The notes under the pieces are model-generated. The model was not told the origin of the DNA. It saw only the letters and a program-made list of their open reading frames with translations, and made no database searches. Made by a program: the position numbers and the translations under genes. A stretch of DNA of 64,000 nucleotides from an uncultured Capnocytophaga sp. GTDB taxonomy: Bacteria > Bacteroidota > Bacteroidia > Flavobacteriales > Flavobacteriaceae. The DNA is taken from positions 1 to 64,000 of the forward strand of contig NZ_CALGWU010000039.1 of assembly GCF_937936315.1 (NCBI RefSeq). The letters are read 5' to 3'. The number at the start of each line of letters is the position of its first letter. Within the stretch, counting starts at the first letter, position 1. Of the stretch, positions 31,823 through 41,028 are shown one piece after another.

Positions 31823-32109
31823 AGTGATAAAATTCCTTCTACCTTGCCTGCTTCTTTGTAAAAAGCAATTACCTCATCAGGATTTTTTACGGTGAGGCTC
31901 ACCGAAACTCCTGTGTATTTATCGCCTGATGAAGGGCGTGTGGTAATTTCGGCATCAGTATTTTTAAAAACATCCTCTAATTGCGCTAATTTAGCCTCAT
32001 CTTTAGGGATGATAAATTTATAGAGGTAACGAGTAGGCCACAAACTTGTTTCTAAAAGTTCGTTTTTCAATCGCTCGTAAAATTCTGCTAATTCTTGTTC
32101 TGTTTTCAT
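31819..32109 (-). CDS. DUF493 (YbeD-like) small protein
   Basis: A 96-residue ferredoxin-like fold protein of the DUF493/YbeD family, with LWPTRYLYKFIIPKDEAKLAQL near the start and SSGDKYTGVSVSLTVKNPDEVIAFYKE in the second half. YbeD has no settled function. Its stop overlaps the next start by 4 bases. It is first in a DUF493-DUF4290-murA operon with a promoter at 32143-32172 on the minus strand. Confidence 0.88.
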   Translation of the reverse strand: MKTEQELAEFYERLKNELLETSLWPTRYLYKFIIPKDEAKLAQLEDVFKNTDAEITTRPSSGDKYTGVSVSLTVKNPDEVIAFYKEAGKVEGILSL

Positions 32110-32142
32110 TTAAATGAGTCTTCTAAACTATTATATAGAATG

Positions 32143-32172
32143 CAAATATACGAATAATTTGTCAATTAGCAA
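32143..32172 (-). promoter_or_regulatory. Promoter of the DUF493-DUF4290-murA operon
   Basis: On the minus strand TTG (32170-32172), 19 bases, TATATTTG (32143-32150) followed by CA. It lies 34 bases before the DUF493 start. Confidence 0.65.
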
Positions 32173-32332
32173 GTTTTTAAACCTTAACTATCAGCTCTTT
32201 CCGTTCAATGCTTGTCAATACGCTTTAAAATTCTTTGTAAATCAATATGTTGTAATCGTTTGATTTTTAAAACTCTATCTTCTTCAGCTTGTTAGTCTCC
32301 AAGCTCTGATTTCTAAAAACTATTCCTTAAAA

Positions 32333-32363
32333 TTTGCCATTTAAAAAAATAATCGTACCTTTG
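32333..32363 (+). promoter_or_regulatory. Promoter of rpmE2
   Basis: TTTG (32333-32336), 19 bases, TACCTTTG (32356-32363) followed by CGCC. Clear consensus match. Confidence 0.8.
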
Positions 32364-32402
32364 CGCCCTGAAAAAATTACGTAATAAAAATTTAACATTG
32401 CA

Positions 32403-32654
32403 ATGAAAAAAGAAATTCACCCAGAATCTTACCGTTTGGTGGCTTTCAAAGATATGTCTAACGACGATATCTTTATCACAAAGTCTACCGTAGAAACTAA
32501 AGAGACTATTGAAGTAGATGGGGTTGAGTATCCATTAGTAAAATTGGAAATTTCTCGCACTTCTCACCCTTACTACACAGGTAAATCTAAACTTATTGAC
32601 ACAGCCGGACGTATTGATAAGTTTAAAAACAAATACGCTAAGTTCCAAAAATAA
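32403..32654 (+). CDS. rpmE2: 50S ribosomal protein L31 type B
   Basis: An 83-residue ribosomal protein with the L31 pattern KKEIHPESYRLVAFKDMSNDDIFITKSTVETKETI and SRTSHPYYTGKSKLIDTAGRIDKF. No zinc-binding cysteine cluster is present, so it is the zinc-independent type B. It has its own promoter, followed by a compact terminator that lies a few bases before sbcC. Confidence 0.95.
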   Translation: MKKEIHPESYRLVAFKDMSNDDIFITKSTVETKETIEVDGVEYPLVKLEISRTSHPYYTGKSKLIDTAGRIDKFKNKYAKFQK

Positions 32655-32670
32655 CATAGCAACTTCTAAA

Positions 32671-32696
32671 AACCTCCCTTTAAGGAGGTTTTTTTC
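32671..32696 (+). terminator. rpmE2 terminator, overlapping the sbcC leader
   Basis: AACCTCC-ctttaa-GGAGGTT followed by T6. The downstream arm contains AAGGAGG, placed about ten bases before the sbcC ATG at 32699. Bacteroidota seldom use Shine-Dalgarno pairing, so the coincidence may carry no function. Confidence 0.85.
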
Positions 32697-32698
32697 TT

Positions 32699-35600
32699 AT
32701 GAAAATACTCTCCGTCTCTCTCCATAATATCGCCTCAATCGAAGGTCCTTTTACCCTCAATTTGGAAGCTGAACCCCTCAAATCGGTGGGGTTATTCGCT
32801 ATTACGGGGGCTACAGCTGCAGGAAAATCTACTATTTTAGATGCTATTTGCCTCGCCCTTTACAACGATACTCCTCGATTGGCTGCTACTCAAAGCTCGG
32901 TTGCTATAACCGATAGTGGGGTAGAGGTAAAGGCGAACAACGTGAAACACCTCTTGCGCAAAGGGGCTGTTTCGGGCTATGCCAAAGTGGTATTTCAGGC
33001 GGTTGATGGCAAGATTTACGAAGCCGAATGGCAGGTGAGCCGCGCTTACAACAAACCCTCGGGGGCTATCCAAAACGAGAAAATGCAACTCACTTGCTTA
33101 ACTGATAACCACTTAATTGCCGAAAATCGCAAAACACTCGTACTCGAAAAGATTCGCGAATGCGTAGGGTTAACCTTTGATGAGTTTACCAAATCGGTGA
33201 TTTTAGCACAAGGCGACTTTACTTCTTTCTTAAAAGCAAACGACGATAAACGTTCGGATATTTTAGAGAAACTCACAGGTACTGAGGTGTATACACGCGT
33301 CTCTAAACAGATACACGAATGTCATAAACAACACAAAAACGAACTTCAACTCTTAGAAAAACAGCTTGAAAATATTGTTTTCCTAACGGAAGATGAACGT
33401 ACAACGCTATCTACTCAACTCGCTGCTGATGAAGAAAAACTGAAAAACCTGCAAAACTCTCTTTCTTCTCTAAAAGCTCAACAACAGTGGTTTGACAATC
33501 AGAAATTGTACACACAACAATGGCAAGAGGCTCTTGAAAATAAACAAATAGCCGAGCAGGAGAAAATCTCTCAGTCAGAACGTTTTGCTCAACTTGCAAT
33601 GGTGGAGCAGTTGCAAGCTGTAAAAGGGGATATCCTCACCCAGCAAAAGGAAAGCGAAAAATTAGCACTCACCACACAACAATTAGAGCAAGCTACTTTA
33701 GAAAAAGAACAACTTACTACCGATAAGGCTCTTATTTCCAGTGATAAAGAGGCTATCGAAAAGGATTTGGCAATAGCCAAAAGAACTTATGAAATAGCCA
33801 AACCTGCTATCGCTAAAGCAAAGGAACTGGATATTCGTCTCACAGAACAACAAAATGCGCTATTGCAATATCAGCAACAGTACAATACTAAAAAATCTGT
33901 TTTACAAACTAAAGAAACCGAACTTGAAAAAGTAGTGGAACATATCCAAAAAGGGGAGAGTTACATTCAAACTGAAGAACAATGGCTCAATACTCACCCC
34001 GATGAGGCTCAACTGTACCGCAATGCGCTATGGTTAGAGCAACTCACAACCGACCAGCAACTGCTCAATGAAAAACTAACTGCCTACAAGCAAACTGAAG
34101 AACGCCTTACACAACAACTCTCTAACCTGAAAGATCAACACGCTGTTGAAAATCTCCCCTCAATAGATGTAGAGGCTCTTGCTAAACAGCAGAAGAATTA
34201 TCTCACGGCTTTGCAAATGTATCAATCGGATAGAGAAGTAGCAAGACGTATGCTGCAATATGAAGCACAGAAAATACAAGGAGCATCGCTCTTACAGGAG
34301 TTGCAACATACACAAAATCAAACGGAAGAGGCTATAACACAATTGCAAACAGCTCAGGCAGAAGCCAAAATCGCTTGTGACACTGCTGAGCGTATCTACC
34401 AAAAAGCACAAATAGAAAATACCAAAGATGTTGCCTTTTTACGTGAACATTTGGTGGAGGGGGAGGCTTGTCCTGTATGTGGGTCGCTACACCACCCCAA
34501 TGCTCACAAGGCTGTCGCCGAACATCTTATCAATACGGTATATCAAGAATTTCTCAATGCCAAAAAGCATTTAGAATCGCTTACGAAAGACTTAATTACC
34601 AAAGAAACAGAGCTTAAAGAACTGCAAAAACGCATAGCACAGCAAACCACACAAAATGCTGAATACGCAACATTATACACCCAAGAGTACGAACGCTTAA
34701 CGCAATCGGTGTATTACTATATGACTTATCCCACTGCTGAAATAGAGCCTTATATCACAAGTAAAATTTCTGAAATAGAGCACCTTTTAGCAGAAACTGA
34801 AACGCTTTTTGAAGTGCTTAACCAACTCAAATCACTCACCGATGAGCTGAATACTCTTGCAAAAGATACTCAAAATTGTGAACAACAAAGCCAGAAATAT
34901 TTTCAACAGTTGCAAAATTTGCAACTTTCGGTTGATTGGCTCAATCTTTGGCAAACAGATATTGCACAATTTCAAAAACAGGTTGTTACAGCTAAAACCG
35001 ATTGGGAAACACATTTGGCTTGTCTCGAAAAATACAAAAAACGTCTTGCAGAACTCACACAAGAGCGCACAAAACTTTCTTCTTCGGCTCAAGCGCTCCA
35101 GCAAGAACTCACTGAATTGACGGAACGTATTACTAAAGAGCAAATTCAGTTGCAAAAAATGAAAGAAAAACGTAATAATTTGTTAGAAGGAAAATCGGCT
35201 CAAGAGGTAGAGGCTACTTTTCAGAAACAAATAAATGAATTAACATCTCGGTTGGAGCAAAACCAACAGCAATACAATGCTATTTTACTAAAACTGACGG
35301 CTAATGAAAAGACTTTAGAAACCTTAACAACGCAACAACAGCAATCGCAAACTCATATAACTGAGGCAACTCTTACAATAGAAGAATGGCTTACTGCTTA
35401 CCCTTCTGAGCAAATAGACTTTATAAGAAGAAATATGCTAGAGTGGGCAAATCGCTCTCACGAATGGTTACAATCAGAAAGGCAAGCTCTTCAATCGTTA
35501 AACGAGCGCATAGCCCAATACAATACTATTGCTACAGAAAAACAGCAAGCTCTTGAACAATTAAAAGAAAAACGACCACTTGACCTTACAGAAGAAGCTA

Positions 35601-36250
35601 CCATACAGCAATTGGCAGCTCAAACAGCTGAAGAAGATACACTACGCGAGGCTGTAGTTACTCAAAAAAGCAGGCTTCTAACTGATAGTCAGCAGCGCGC
35701 TACCGTTGCAACATTGCATAAAGCTAAAGAAGAAAAGGAAAAACTCACCCATCGCTGGAGTTTGCTCAACGACCTTATAGGAAGTAGTACAGGTAACACA
35801 TTCCGCAAGTACGCTCAGGAATATACTCTTGATATGCTTTTGCAATACGCCAATGTACAAATGCGCTACCTCAATAGGCGCTATACTTTGCAACGCATTC
35901 CTAATTCTTTAAGTTTGCAGGTGGTAGATAACGATATGGGTGCTGAGGTGCGTTCGGTTTATTCACTTTCAGGAGGAGAATCGTTTTTAGTATCTCTGGC
36001 TTTGGCTTTAGCACTTTCCTCACTCTCATCTACTAAAATGAATGTAGAAACCCTCTTTATAGACGAAGGTTTTGGCTCCTTAGACTCCGAAACGCTTTCT
36101 GTAGCCATAGATGCATTGGAGAGCCTACAAAATCAAGGGAAGAAAGTAGGGGTTATCTCTCACGTACAAGAAATGGTAGAGCGCATTGCTGTGAAAGTAG
36201 TGGTACAAAAGAAAGGTAACGGAAAGAGCAGTATAGTTGTTACTGTTTAG
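32699..36250 (+). CDS. sbcC: SbcC-like exonuclease subunit (Rad50 family ATPase)
   Basis: A 1183-residue SMC-like ATPase that with SbcD cuts DNA hairpins and double-strand ends. The N-terminal Walker A (GATAAGKSTILDAICLAL) and the C-terminal signature SLSGGESFLVSLALALALS, with Walker B FIDEGFGSLD, form the ATPase head. A long coiled coil of about 900 residues between them is very Gln-rich. The zinc hook is Cys591-Pro-Val-Cys594. There is no sbcD next to it, unlike most genomes. The start lies four bases after the rpmE2 terminator and no promoter of its own is visible. Confidence 0.95.
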   Translation: MKILSVSLHNIASIEGPFTLNLEAEPLKSVGLFAITGATAAGKSTILDAICLALYNDTPRLAATQSSVAITDSGVEVKANNVKHLLRKGAVSGYAKVVFQAVDGKIYEAEWQVSRAYNKPSGAIQNEKMQLTCLTDNHLIAENRKTLVLEKIRECVGLTFDEFTKSVILAQGDFTSFLKANDDKRSDILEKLTGTEVYTRVSKQIHECHKQHKNELQLLEKQLENIVFLTEDERTTLSTQLAADEEKLKNLQNSLSSLKAQQQWFDNQKLYTQQWQEALENKQIAEQEKISQSERFAQLAMVEQLQAVKGDILTQQKESEKLALTTQQLEQATLEKEQLTTDKALISSDKEAIEKDLAIAKRTYEIAKPAIAKAKELDIRLTEQQNALLQYQQQYNTKKSVLQTKETELEKVVEHIQKGESYIQTEEQWLNTHPDEAQLYRNALWLEQLTTDQQLLNEKLTAYKQTEERLTQQLSNLKDQHAVENLPSIDVEALAKQQKNYLTALQMYQSDREVARRMLQYEAQKIQGASLLQELQHTQNQTEEAITQLQTAQAEAKIACDTAERIYQKAQIENTKDVAFLREHLVEGEACPVCGSLHHPNAHKAVAEHLINTVYQEFLNAKKHLESLTKDLITKETELKELQKRIAQQTTQNAEYATLYTQEYERLTQSVYYYMTYPTAEIEPYITSKISEIEHLLAETETLFEVLNQLKSLTDELNTLAKDTQNCEQQSQKYFQQLQNLQLSVDWLNLWQTDIAQFQKQVVTAKTDWETHLACLEKYKKRLAELTQERTKLSSSAQALQQELTELTERITKEQIQLQKMKEKRNNLLEGKSAQEVEATFQKQINELTSRLEQNQQQYNAILLKLTANEKTLETLTTQQQQSQTHITEATLTIEEWLTAYPSEQIDFIRRNMLEWANRSHEWLQSERQALQSLNERIAQYNTIATEKQQALEQLKEKRPLDLTEEATIQQLAAQTAEEDTLREAVVTQKSRLLTDSQQRATVATLHKAKEEKEKLTHRWSLLNDLIGSSTGNTFRKYAQEYTLDMLLQYANVQMRYLNRRYTLQRIPNSLSLQVVDNDMGAEVRSVYSLSGGESFLVSLALALALSSLSSTKMNVETLFIDEGFGSLDSETLSVAIDALESLQNQGKKVGVISHVQEMVERIAVKVVVQKKGNGKSSIVVTV

Positions 36251-37305
36251 TTGTTAGAAGGTAAGAAAACTACTTCAAAAATTTTACTCCAATTCTTACC
36301 CGTAATGAAAAAAGTTTGACGCTTAGGGTGATAGGCAATGCCATTGAGTACATCCACATCAGGAGTTTGCTCTACTTTGCTTTTAAGTCCGCGTACATCT
36401 ACTACACCTTCAATAGCGCCATTTTCGGGGTTGATAATCATTATGCCGTCCTTTAGGAAAGTATTGGCATAAATCTTTCCGTTAGCAAATTCTAATTCAT
36501 TAGCATAAGTGTAGAGCGATTTATTAGTGCAGAGTTGTAAACTATCAATCTCGGCATAAGTTTCGGGATGGAGTAACCAAATTTTTTCACTACCATCACT
36601 TTTGTAGAGTTTGTCTTCTCCATTATGGCAGAGACCCCAACCTTCTTTACTTTTGCCATAAGTGAAAGTCTTCTGAAAGTTTAAATCCTTGTCATATACC
36701 ATTCCTATTTGTTCTCTCCAAGTGAGTTGCAGTATTTTACCTTTAAAAACAGTAGCGCCTTCGCCAAAGTATGAAGGTTGTAAAGGTACATTTTTATAGA
36801 CTTCCCCTGTAAATGGATTCCATTTGCGTATAGATGATTCGCTGTATTGCCCTGTACTTTCTACAAGCGTATCACCTATGAATTCTAATCCTTGTGTATA
36901 AGCCTTCTTGTCGTGTGCATACTCATTGATGATTTTGTATGTATAGATTTTAGGAGCATCTTTGGCTAATAGTAATAGTTGTTTTTGTACGGTGTACTGC
37001 TGTCCGTTAGTAGTATGAGCAGTAACTTTTAGTTGCTGTTTGCCTAACGGCAAAAGAGCGTGCAGTACGATAGTATCGCCTTGAGCTTCTAAATGCTGTT
37101 GATGAAATTGAAAAGAAGTTTTGGTAATTGCCTCACTGAATTTTGGGTGTGTGATTTTCACTACAAGGGTATCACCTAAGTGGTATTCTTTCTTTTTAGG
37201 AAAGATTTCTATATTAAAATCCTTGCCGTCATTAGGCGTATTTTTGCAAGCTACCACTGCTATTGCAAGCAGGATGAGGTATAAAAATCGTGGAAATGTA
37301 GTCAT
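36247..37305 (-). CDS. Glutaminyl-peptide cyclotransferase-like lipoprotein
   Basis: A 352-residue protein with a lipobox (AIAVVAC, Cys at about 20), an N-terminal Ig-like part, and a C-terminal beta-propeller of the glutamine cyclotransferase type: YKIINEYAHDKKAYTQGLEFIGDTLVESTGQYSESSIRKW is the family signature. It converts N-terminal Gln to pyroglutamate. T9SS and SusD-like exported proteins in Bacteroidota often start with Gln after signal cleavage, which suits a periplasmic enzyme. Its start is 6 bases after the truB fusion stop. It converges with sbcC and overlaps it by 4 bases. Confidence 0.85.
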   Translation of the reverse strand: MTTFPRFLYLILLAIAVVACKNTPNDGKDFNIEIFPKKKEYHLGDTLVVKITHPKFSEAITKTSFQFHQQHLEAQGDTIVLHALLPLGKQQLKVTAHTTNGQQYTVQKQLLLLAKDAPKIYTYKIINEYAHDKKAYTQGLEFIGDTLVESTGQYSESSIRKWNPFTGEVYKNVPLQPSYFGEGATVFKGKILQLTWREQIGMVYDKDLNFQKTFTYGKSKEGWGLCHNGEDKLYKSDGSEKIWLLHPETYAEIDSLQLCTNKSLYTYANELEFANGKIYANTFLKDGIMIINPENGAIEGVVDVRGLKSKVEQTPDVDVLNGIAYHPKRQTFFITGKNWSKIFEVVFLPSNN

Positions 37306-37311
37306 AAAATG

Positions 37312-38949
37312 TTATCTTTTGCTCTGAAAAATATAAGTAATAGTGCCTATTTGTTCTTTTTTGCCACTCACCGCATTGAATTTAGCTTTTTGAGCGTAGA
37401 GTAATGAGTTTTCTAATAGACAATCATCGGTAGTTGTGGAATTAGCTCTATCAATAGCTGTTTTAGTCACACGTCCTGCTTCGTCCACAGTGATACTTAC
37501 CACCACTTTTCCATCACGTTCACAAGTAAACACAGGATTTGGGATATTTCCTACTCTACCAGCTAAGGCGTATTTTACTAAAGTGTTTTTATTTACTTTG
37601 TCACTTATTTTAGGAGTATTAGTTGTGTTTTGCAAACTGTGATCGGTGATAATGAGGTCGCCTGCCATTTTTTGGTTGGCTACTAATTCTTCTTTGGCAG
37701 CTGCCATTTCCTGAGCAGCACGTTCAGCCATAATTTCGTCTAAAGTTTTGAAATCATCAGTGTGTTGTAAGGAAGCATCTGCTTGGTTGTAAGCATTAGT
37801 AGTGAGTTTGGCATTGTTAGTAGGAATATCGGCATTAGGAGAGGTTTCTTCAGGTTGTGGGGGCTCTTGAGGTAAATCATCAGAGGTAAGTGCCATTTCT
37901 ATCATTATCTCTTTCTTCTTGTCGTTCAATTGTATTACCATAAGAGTAAGTACAGTACAGAAGAGTATGAGCAAAGTGATAGTAATTGCCTTATCAGTAT
38001 TAGTGAACATTCGCATAAAAGCGTGTAATTCATACTGTAAACCAGAAGTTTTTTGAGCTTTTCGTCTTGGAAATATAGCCTCCATATTCAACTCGCCAGT
38101 AGGGTGGGAGGGAGGCGTTTCTTCACGTTCAAACTGACTGTTGATGGTTTTATTGCGATCGGCAAAACGATCGTTGAGAACTTTCTTTTCTTGTGGTTCA
38201 CCTACTACTGTAGTAAGGATAATAGGAGGAAGGGGGTGTTTCCTGAGGTCAGGAATATGAGTACTTACAAACTCCTCAGGACTTATGGCATTACTTACTG
38301 AAAAATCACCTATTTTGGTGCGTCGCAAAGCAGATAGATAGCCTCCTGAGCCTAAGGCTTTACCGAAATCGTTTGCTAAAGAACGTATATAAGTACCCTT
38401 ACTGCATACCACCTCAAAGTGCAACTCAGGAAACTGACTTGCATCAATAGTGAAATTGTGAATGTAAATAGTGCGCTGAGGTACTTCTATTTCTTTGCCA
38501 TCGCGAGCAAATTCGTAGAGGCGTTTGCCATCTTTTTTGATAGCCGAAAATACAGGTGGGGTTTGCACAAGCTCGCCCATAAACTGTTTTCGCACTTGTT
38601 CTATCAGTTCAGGAGTGATATGGTCAGTAGGGTAGCGAGCATCTATTTCGGTTTCCATATCGTAGGAAGGAGTAGTAGCTCCCAAGGTGATAGTACCCGT
38701 GTAAGTTTTTACAGCATCTTGTATTTCAGTGATTTTTTTGGTAAATTTACCGGTACAAACCACCAATAAACCAGAGGCAAGCGGGTCTAATGTGCCCGCG
38801 TGCCCTATTTTTATTTTCTTGAGTTTGTAATGCTTGAGAATTGCCCATTTGATTTTGTTTACCGCTTGAAACGACGACCATTGTAGGGGTTTATCAATAA
38901 GCAAGATACGACCTTCTGAAAATTCTTCTGGAGTTATCATACTATTCAC
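37312..38949 (-). CDS. truB: TruB tRNA pseudouridine synthase fused to a membrane TonB-like module
   Basis: One uninterrupted 545-codon frame. Residues 1-235 are a complete TruB (U55 of tRNA), with catalytic Asp55 in GHAGTLDPLASG and VCSKGTYIRSLANDFG. After a linker comes a membrane helix (about 321-340), a Pro-rich stretch (PQEPPQPEETSP), and a C-terminal TonB-like domain (about 465-545: GKVVVSITVDEAGRVTKTAI ... IGTITYIF). Met289 (at 38085) could be an internal start for a separate TonB-like protein. It follows queH by 10 bases and precedes the cyclotransferase by 6. The fusion may be real, or a lost stop codon in this sequence. Confidence 0.8.
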   Translation of the reverse strand: MNSMITPEEFSEGRILLIDKPLQWSSFQAVNKIKWAILKHYKLKKIKIGHAGTLDPLASGLLVVCTGKFTKKITEIQDAVKTYTGTITLGATTPSYDMETEIDARYPTDHITPELIEQVRKQFMGELVQTPPVFSAIKKDGKRLYEFARDGKEIEVPQRTIYIHNFTIDASQFPELHFEVVCSKGTYIRSLANDFGKALGSGGYLSALRRTKIGDFSVSNAISPEEFVSTHIPDLRKHPLPPIILTTVVGEPQEKKVLNDRFADRNKTINSQFEREETPPSHPTGELNMEAIFPRRKAQKTSGLQYELHAFMRMFTNTDKAITITLLILFCTVLTLMVIQLNDKKKEIMIEMALTSDDLPQEPPQPEETSPNADIPTNNAKLTTNAYNQADASLQHTDDFKTLDEIMAERAAQEMAAAKEELVANQKMAGDLIITDHSLQNTTNTPKISDKVNKNTLVKYALAGRVGNIPNPVFTCERDGKVVVSITVDEAGRVTKTAIDRANSTTTDDCLLENSLLYAQKAKFNAVSGKKEQIGTITYIFQSKR

Positions 38950-38959
38950 TTTTCACGAT

Positions 38960-39610
38960 TCATTTTTCAGTTCCATAGAACTTCTCGCCTATGCGTATTT
39001 TCTCTCTACCATTGGCAACGCGCCATTTGTTGGCATCGCGTAATGAGAAAGCACAGCCACAATACTCTTGCTGGTAGAACTTTTCACTTTTACAGATTTC
39101 CATATTGCAGGCAGAGCCTCCGTTTTTGCGCCAATTGTAGTCCCAATAAGTAAGACCTTCATACTTGTTAGCAGCGTTTTTGCCTGCTTCATTCACTTGG
39201 TTGAGGTCTTTCCAGCGTGAGATACCTAAAGAAGTAGCAATGGTATCAAAGCCATTTTCGTGAGCATACAAAGCGGTGCGTTCCATACGCATATCAAAAC
39301 ACATAGCACAACGGCTACCGCGTTCGGGTTCAAATTCCATACCTTTGGCACGAGCGTACCAGTTATCGGTGTCGTATTCAGCATCTACAATAGGTACGCC
39401 ATATTTTTCGGCAAAACGAATATTTTCGTCTTTACGGATTTCGTATTCTTTTTTAGGGTGGATATTAGGGTTATAAAAAAATATAGTAAAGTCTATCCCT
39501 GATGCCTGAATAGATAGTATAATTGAACCTGAGCAAGGTGCACAACAAGTGTGCAATAATAGTTTTTTTCCGTTGTTAGGCAGTACAAGATTCTTGTGGA
39601 CTAATTCCAT
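38960..39610 (-). CDS. queH: Epoxyqueuosine reductase QueH
   Basis: A 216-residue enzyme catalysing the last step of queuosine synthesis, reduction of epoxyqueuosine in tRNA. Cysteine pairs CCAPC (near 22-26) and CAMC (near 100-103) for the Fe-S cluster and active-site disulphide are visible. QueH is the non-homologous replacement for QueG. It is first in an apparent queH-truB-cyclotransferase operon with a promoter at 39639. Two of the operon's three genes act on tRNA. Confidence 0.93.
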   Translation of the reverse strand: MELVHKNLVLPNNGKKLLLHTCCAPCSGSIILSIQASGIDFTIFFYNPNIHPKKEYEIRKDENIRFAEKYGVPIVDAEYDTDNWYARAKGMEFEPERGSRCAMCFDMRMERTALYAHENGFDTIATSLGISRWKDLNQVNEAGKNAANKYEGLTYWDYNWRKNGGSACNMEICKSEKFYQQEYCGCAFSLRDANKWRVANGREKIRIGEKFYGTEK

Positions 39611-39638
39611 AGTATTTTGAGTTTTCTTTTAAAGGGCG

Positions 39639-39668
39639 CAAAAATACAAAGAAATCACAATATATCAA
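39639..39668 (-). promoter_or_regulatory. Promoter of the queH operon
   Basis: On the minus strand TTG (39666-39668), 19 bases, TATTTTTG (39639-39646), followed by CGCC. It lies 29 bases before the queH start. Confidence 0.65.
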
Positions 39669-40111
39669 GATTCAGGGGGATACATTTGTTTGAGGGCATT
39701 CACATATACTTCTGCACCTTTGCGTTTAAAGCCCTCGTTTTCATAAAGTTTAATGGCAGCTTCATTGGTAGGTGAAGTAAAGAGCAATATTTCGCCTAAG
39801 TCCAATTCTTTTCCTTTAGTTATCAGCTGCTGAATGAGTTGTGTGCCTATTTTTTTGCCACGTGCAAATTCATCTACCACTACATCTTCTATCCAACCTT
39901 TGTAGCCAGAAATCACTCTATAGATAGCCATAGAAGCCATTCCATGTAGGCGACCATCTTCTATGTAACCCACTACATAAGGAATTTTGGTTTCATCTTG
40001 AAAAAGGTTAGATGAAGGTTGCTGGTAGCGCCTGCTCAATAGTGAGAACAAGCGGGCGGCATCTTCTTCTATGGTTGGGGTAATGTTGCTTTTGTTTAAA
40101 AATGTGATCAT
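39665..40111 (-). CDS. GNAT family N-acetyltransferase
   Basis: A 148-residue acetyl-CoA-dependent acetyltransferase. The acetyl-CoA loop is VDEFARGKKIGTQLIQQLI (motif A, R-x-x-G-x-G/A type) and motif B is SPTNEAAIKLYENEGFKRKG. The acceptor is unknown. It stands alone between pyrF and queH: 92 bases separate it from pyrF, with no strong promoter found. Confidence 0.85.
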   Translation of the reverse strand: MITFLNKSNITPTIEEDAARLFSLLSRRYQQPSSNLFQDETKIPYVVGYIEDGRLHGMASMAIYRVISGYKGWIEDVVVDEFARGKKIGTQLIQQLITKGKELDLGEILLFTSPTNEAAIKLYENEGFKRKGAEVYVNALKQMYPPES

Positions 40112-40203
40112 ACAATTTAGTTATTTTTTATATTTATCTAAAAAATAGGTTCGCCACCATAGTTGAGTTTAAATTCTCGTTTTACTAATTTTGTCTTCCT
40201 TTT

Positions 40204-41028
40204 CTATCTCCTAACCCCTAAAACCAGAGACCTCATTTCTCCTTGCAATTCCTCGGCTTTTTCTCCCGCTATTTTAGCAAAGTCTTCACCTTTAGAAGCA
40301 TAGATAATTCCGCGGGATGAGTTGATGAGTAGTCCGTAATGTTCATTAAGTCCATAGTGACAAACTTCTTCTAAGCTACCTCCTTGTGCTCCTACTCCTG
40401 GCACTAATAGAAAATGTTCAGGAATAATTTGGCGTATTTCTTTTAAAAATTCAGCTTTGGTTGCACCTACTACATACATTAGGTTTTGGCTGTTTTGCCA
40501 AGTGAGTGAGGTGCGTAATACCTTTTTGTACAATTCCTCATCACTGAGTTTCTGTGTTTGGAAATCAAAAGCCCCTTCATTAGATGTCAGTGCTAAGAGG
40601 ATGGTGTGTTTGTTTTCAAAAGCTAAAAAAGGTTCTACAGAATCTCTACCCATATAGGGGGCAACAGTCACACTATCAAATTGCATATCCTCAAAAAAAG
40701 CTTTGGCATACATACTTGAGGTGTTGCCTATATCTCCGCGTTTAGCATCGGCAATGGTAAATATCTCGGGGTGGTGGCGGTTGAGATAGTCAATTGTTTT
40801 TTTTAAGGCGCACCACCCCATTTCACCGTGTGCTTCATAGAAAGCTGTATTAGGTTTATAGGCTACTGTAAAGCGGTGGGTAGCTTCTATAATTGCCTTG
40901 TTGAATGCAAAAATAGGATCTTCCTCCTCAAGCAAATGAGGAGGAATTTTAGTCATATCAGTATCTAAACCCACACATAGTAGTGATTGTTTAGCTTTAA
41001 TTTGCTGGATGAGTTGCTTAATAGTCAT
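40204..41028 (-). CDS. pyrF: Orotidine 5'-phosphate decarboxylase
   Basis: A 274-residue enzyme of pyrimidine synthesis that decarboxylates OMP to UMP. The catalytic motif DAKRGDIGNTS is complete, and the phosphate loop PGVGAQGG and C-terminal SSRGIIYAS are present. Length suits the longer type 2 family of Bacteroidota. The C-terminal codons fall in a CTCCTAACCCCTAAAA run that also appears in intergenic words elsewhere. It overlaps the preceding small gene by 11 bases, so the two are probably coupled. Together with carB it is one of two pyrimidine genes here, on opposite strands. Confidence 0.95.
   Translation of the reverse strand: MTIKQLIQQIKAKQSLLCVGLDTDMTKIPPHLLEEEDPIFAFNKAIIEATHRFTVAYKPNTAFYEAHGEMGWCALKKTIDYLNRHHPEIFTIADAKRGDIGNTSSMYAKAFFEDMQFDSVTVAPYMGRDSVEPFLAFENKHTILLALTSNEGAFDFQTQKLSDEELYKKVLRTSLTWQNSQNLMYVVGATKAEFLKEIRQIIPEHFLLVPGVGAQGGSLEEVCHYGLNEHYGLLINSSRGIIYASKGEDFAKIAGEKAEELQGEMRSLVLGVRR

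Noticed and set aside
32151..32332. Possible remnant of a gene on the minus strand (KIKRLQHIDLQRILKRIDKH and a TAA just before)
   Set aside because: Only a short stretch without a start or recognisable family; stops are frequent in all frames. Kept as untested.
34857..35120. Plus-strand 87-codon frame inside sbcC
   Set aside because: It reads the coiled-coil DNA in the wrong frame; the SbcC frame is intact from end to end.
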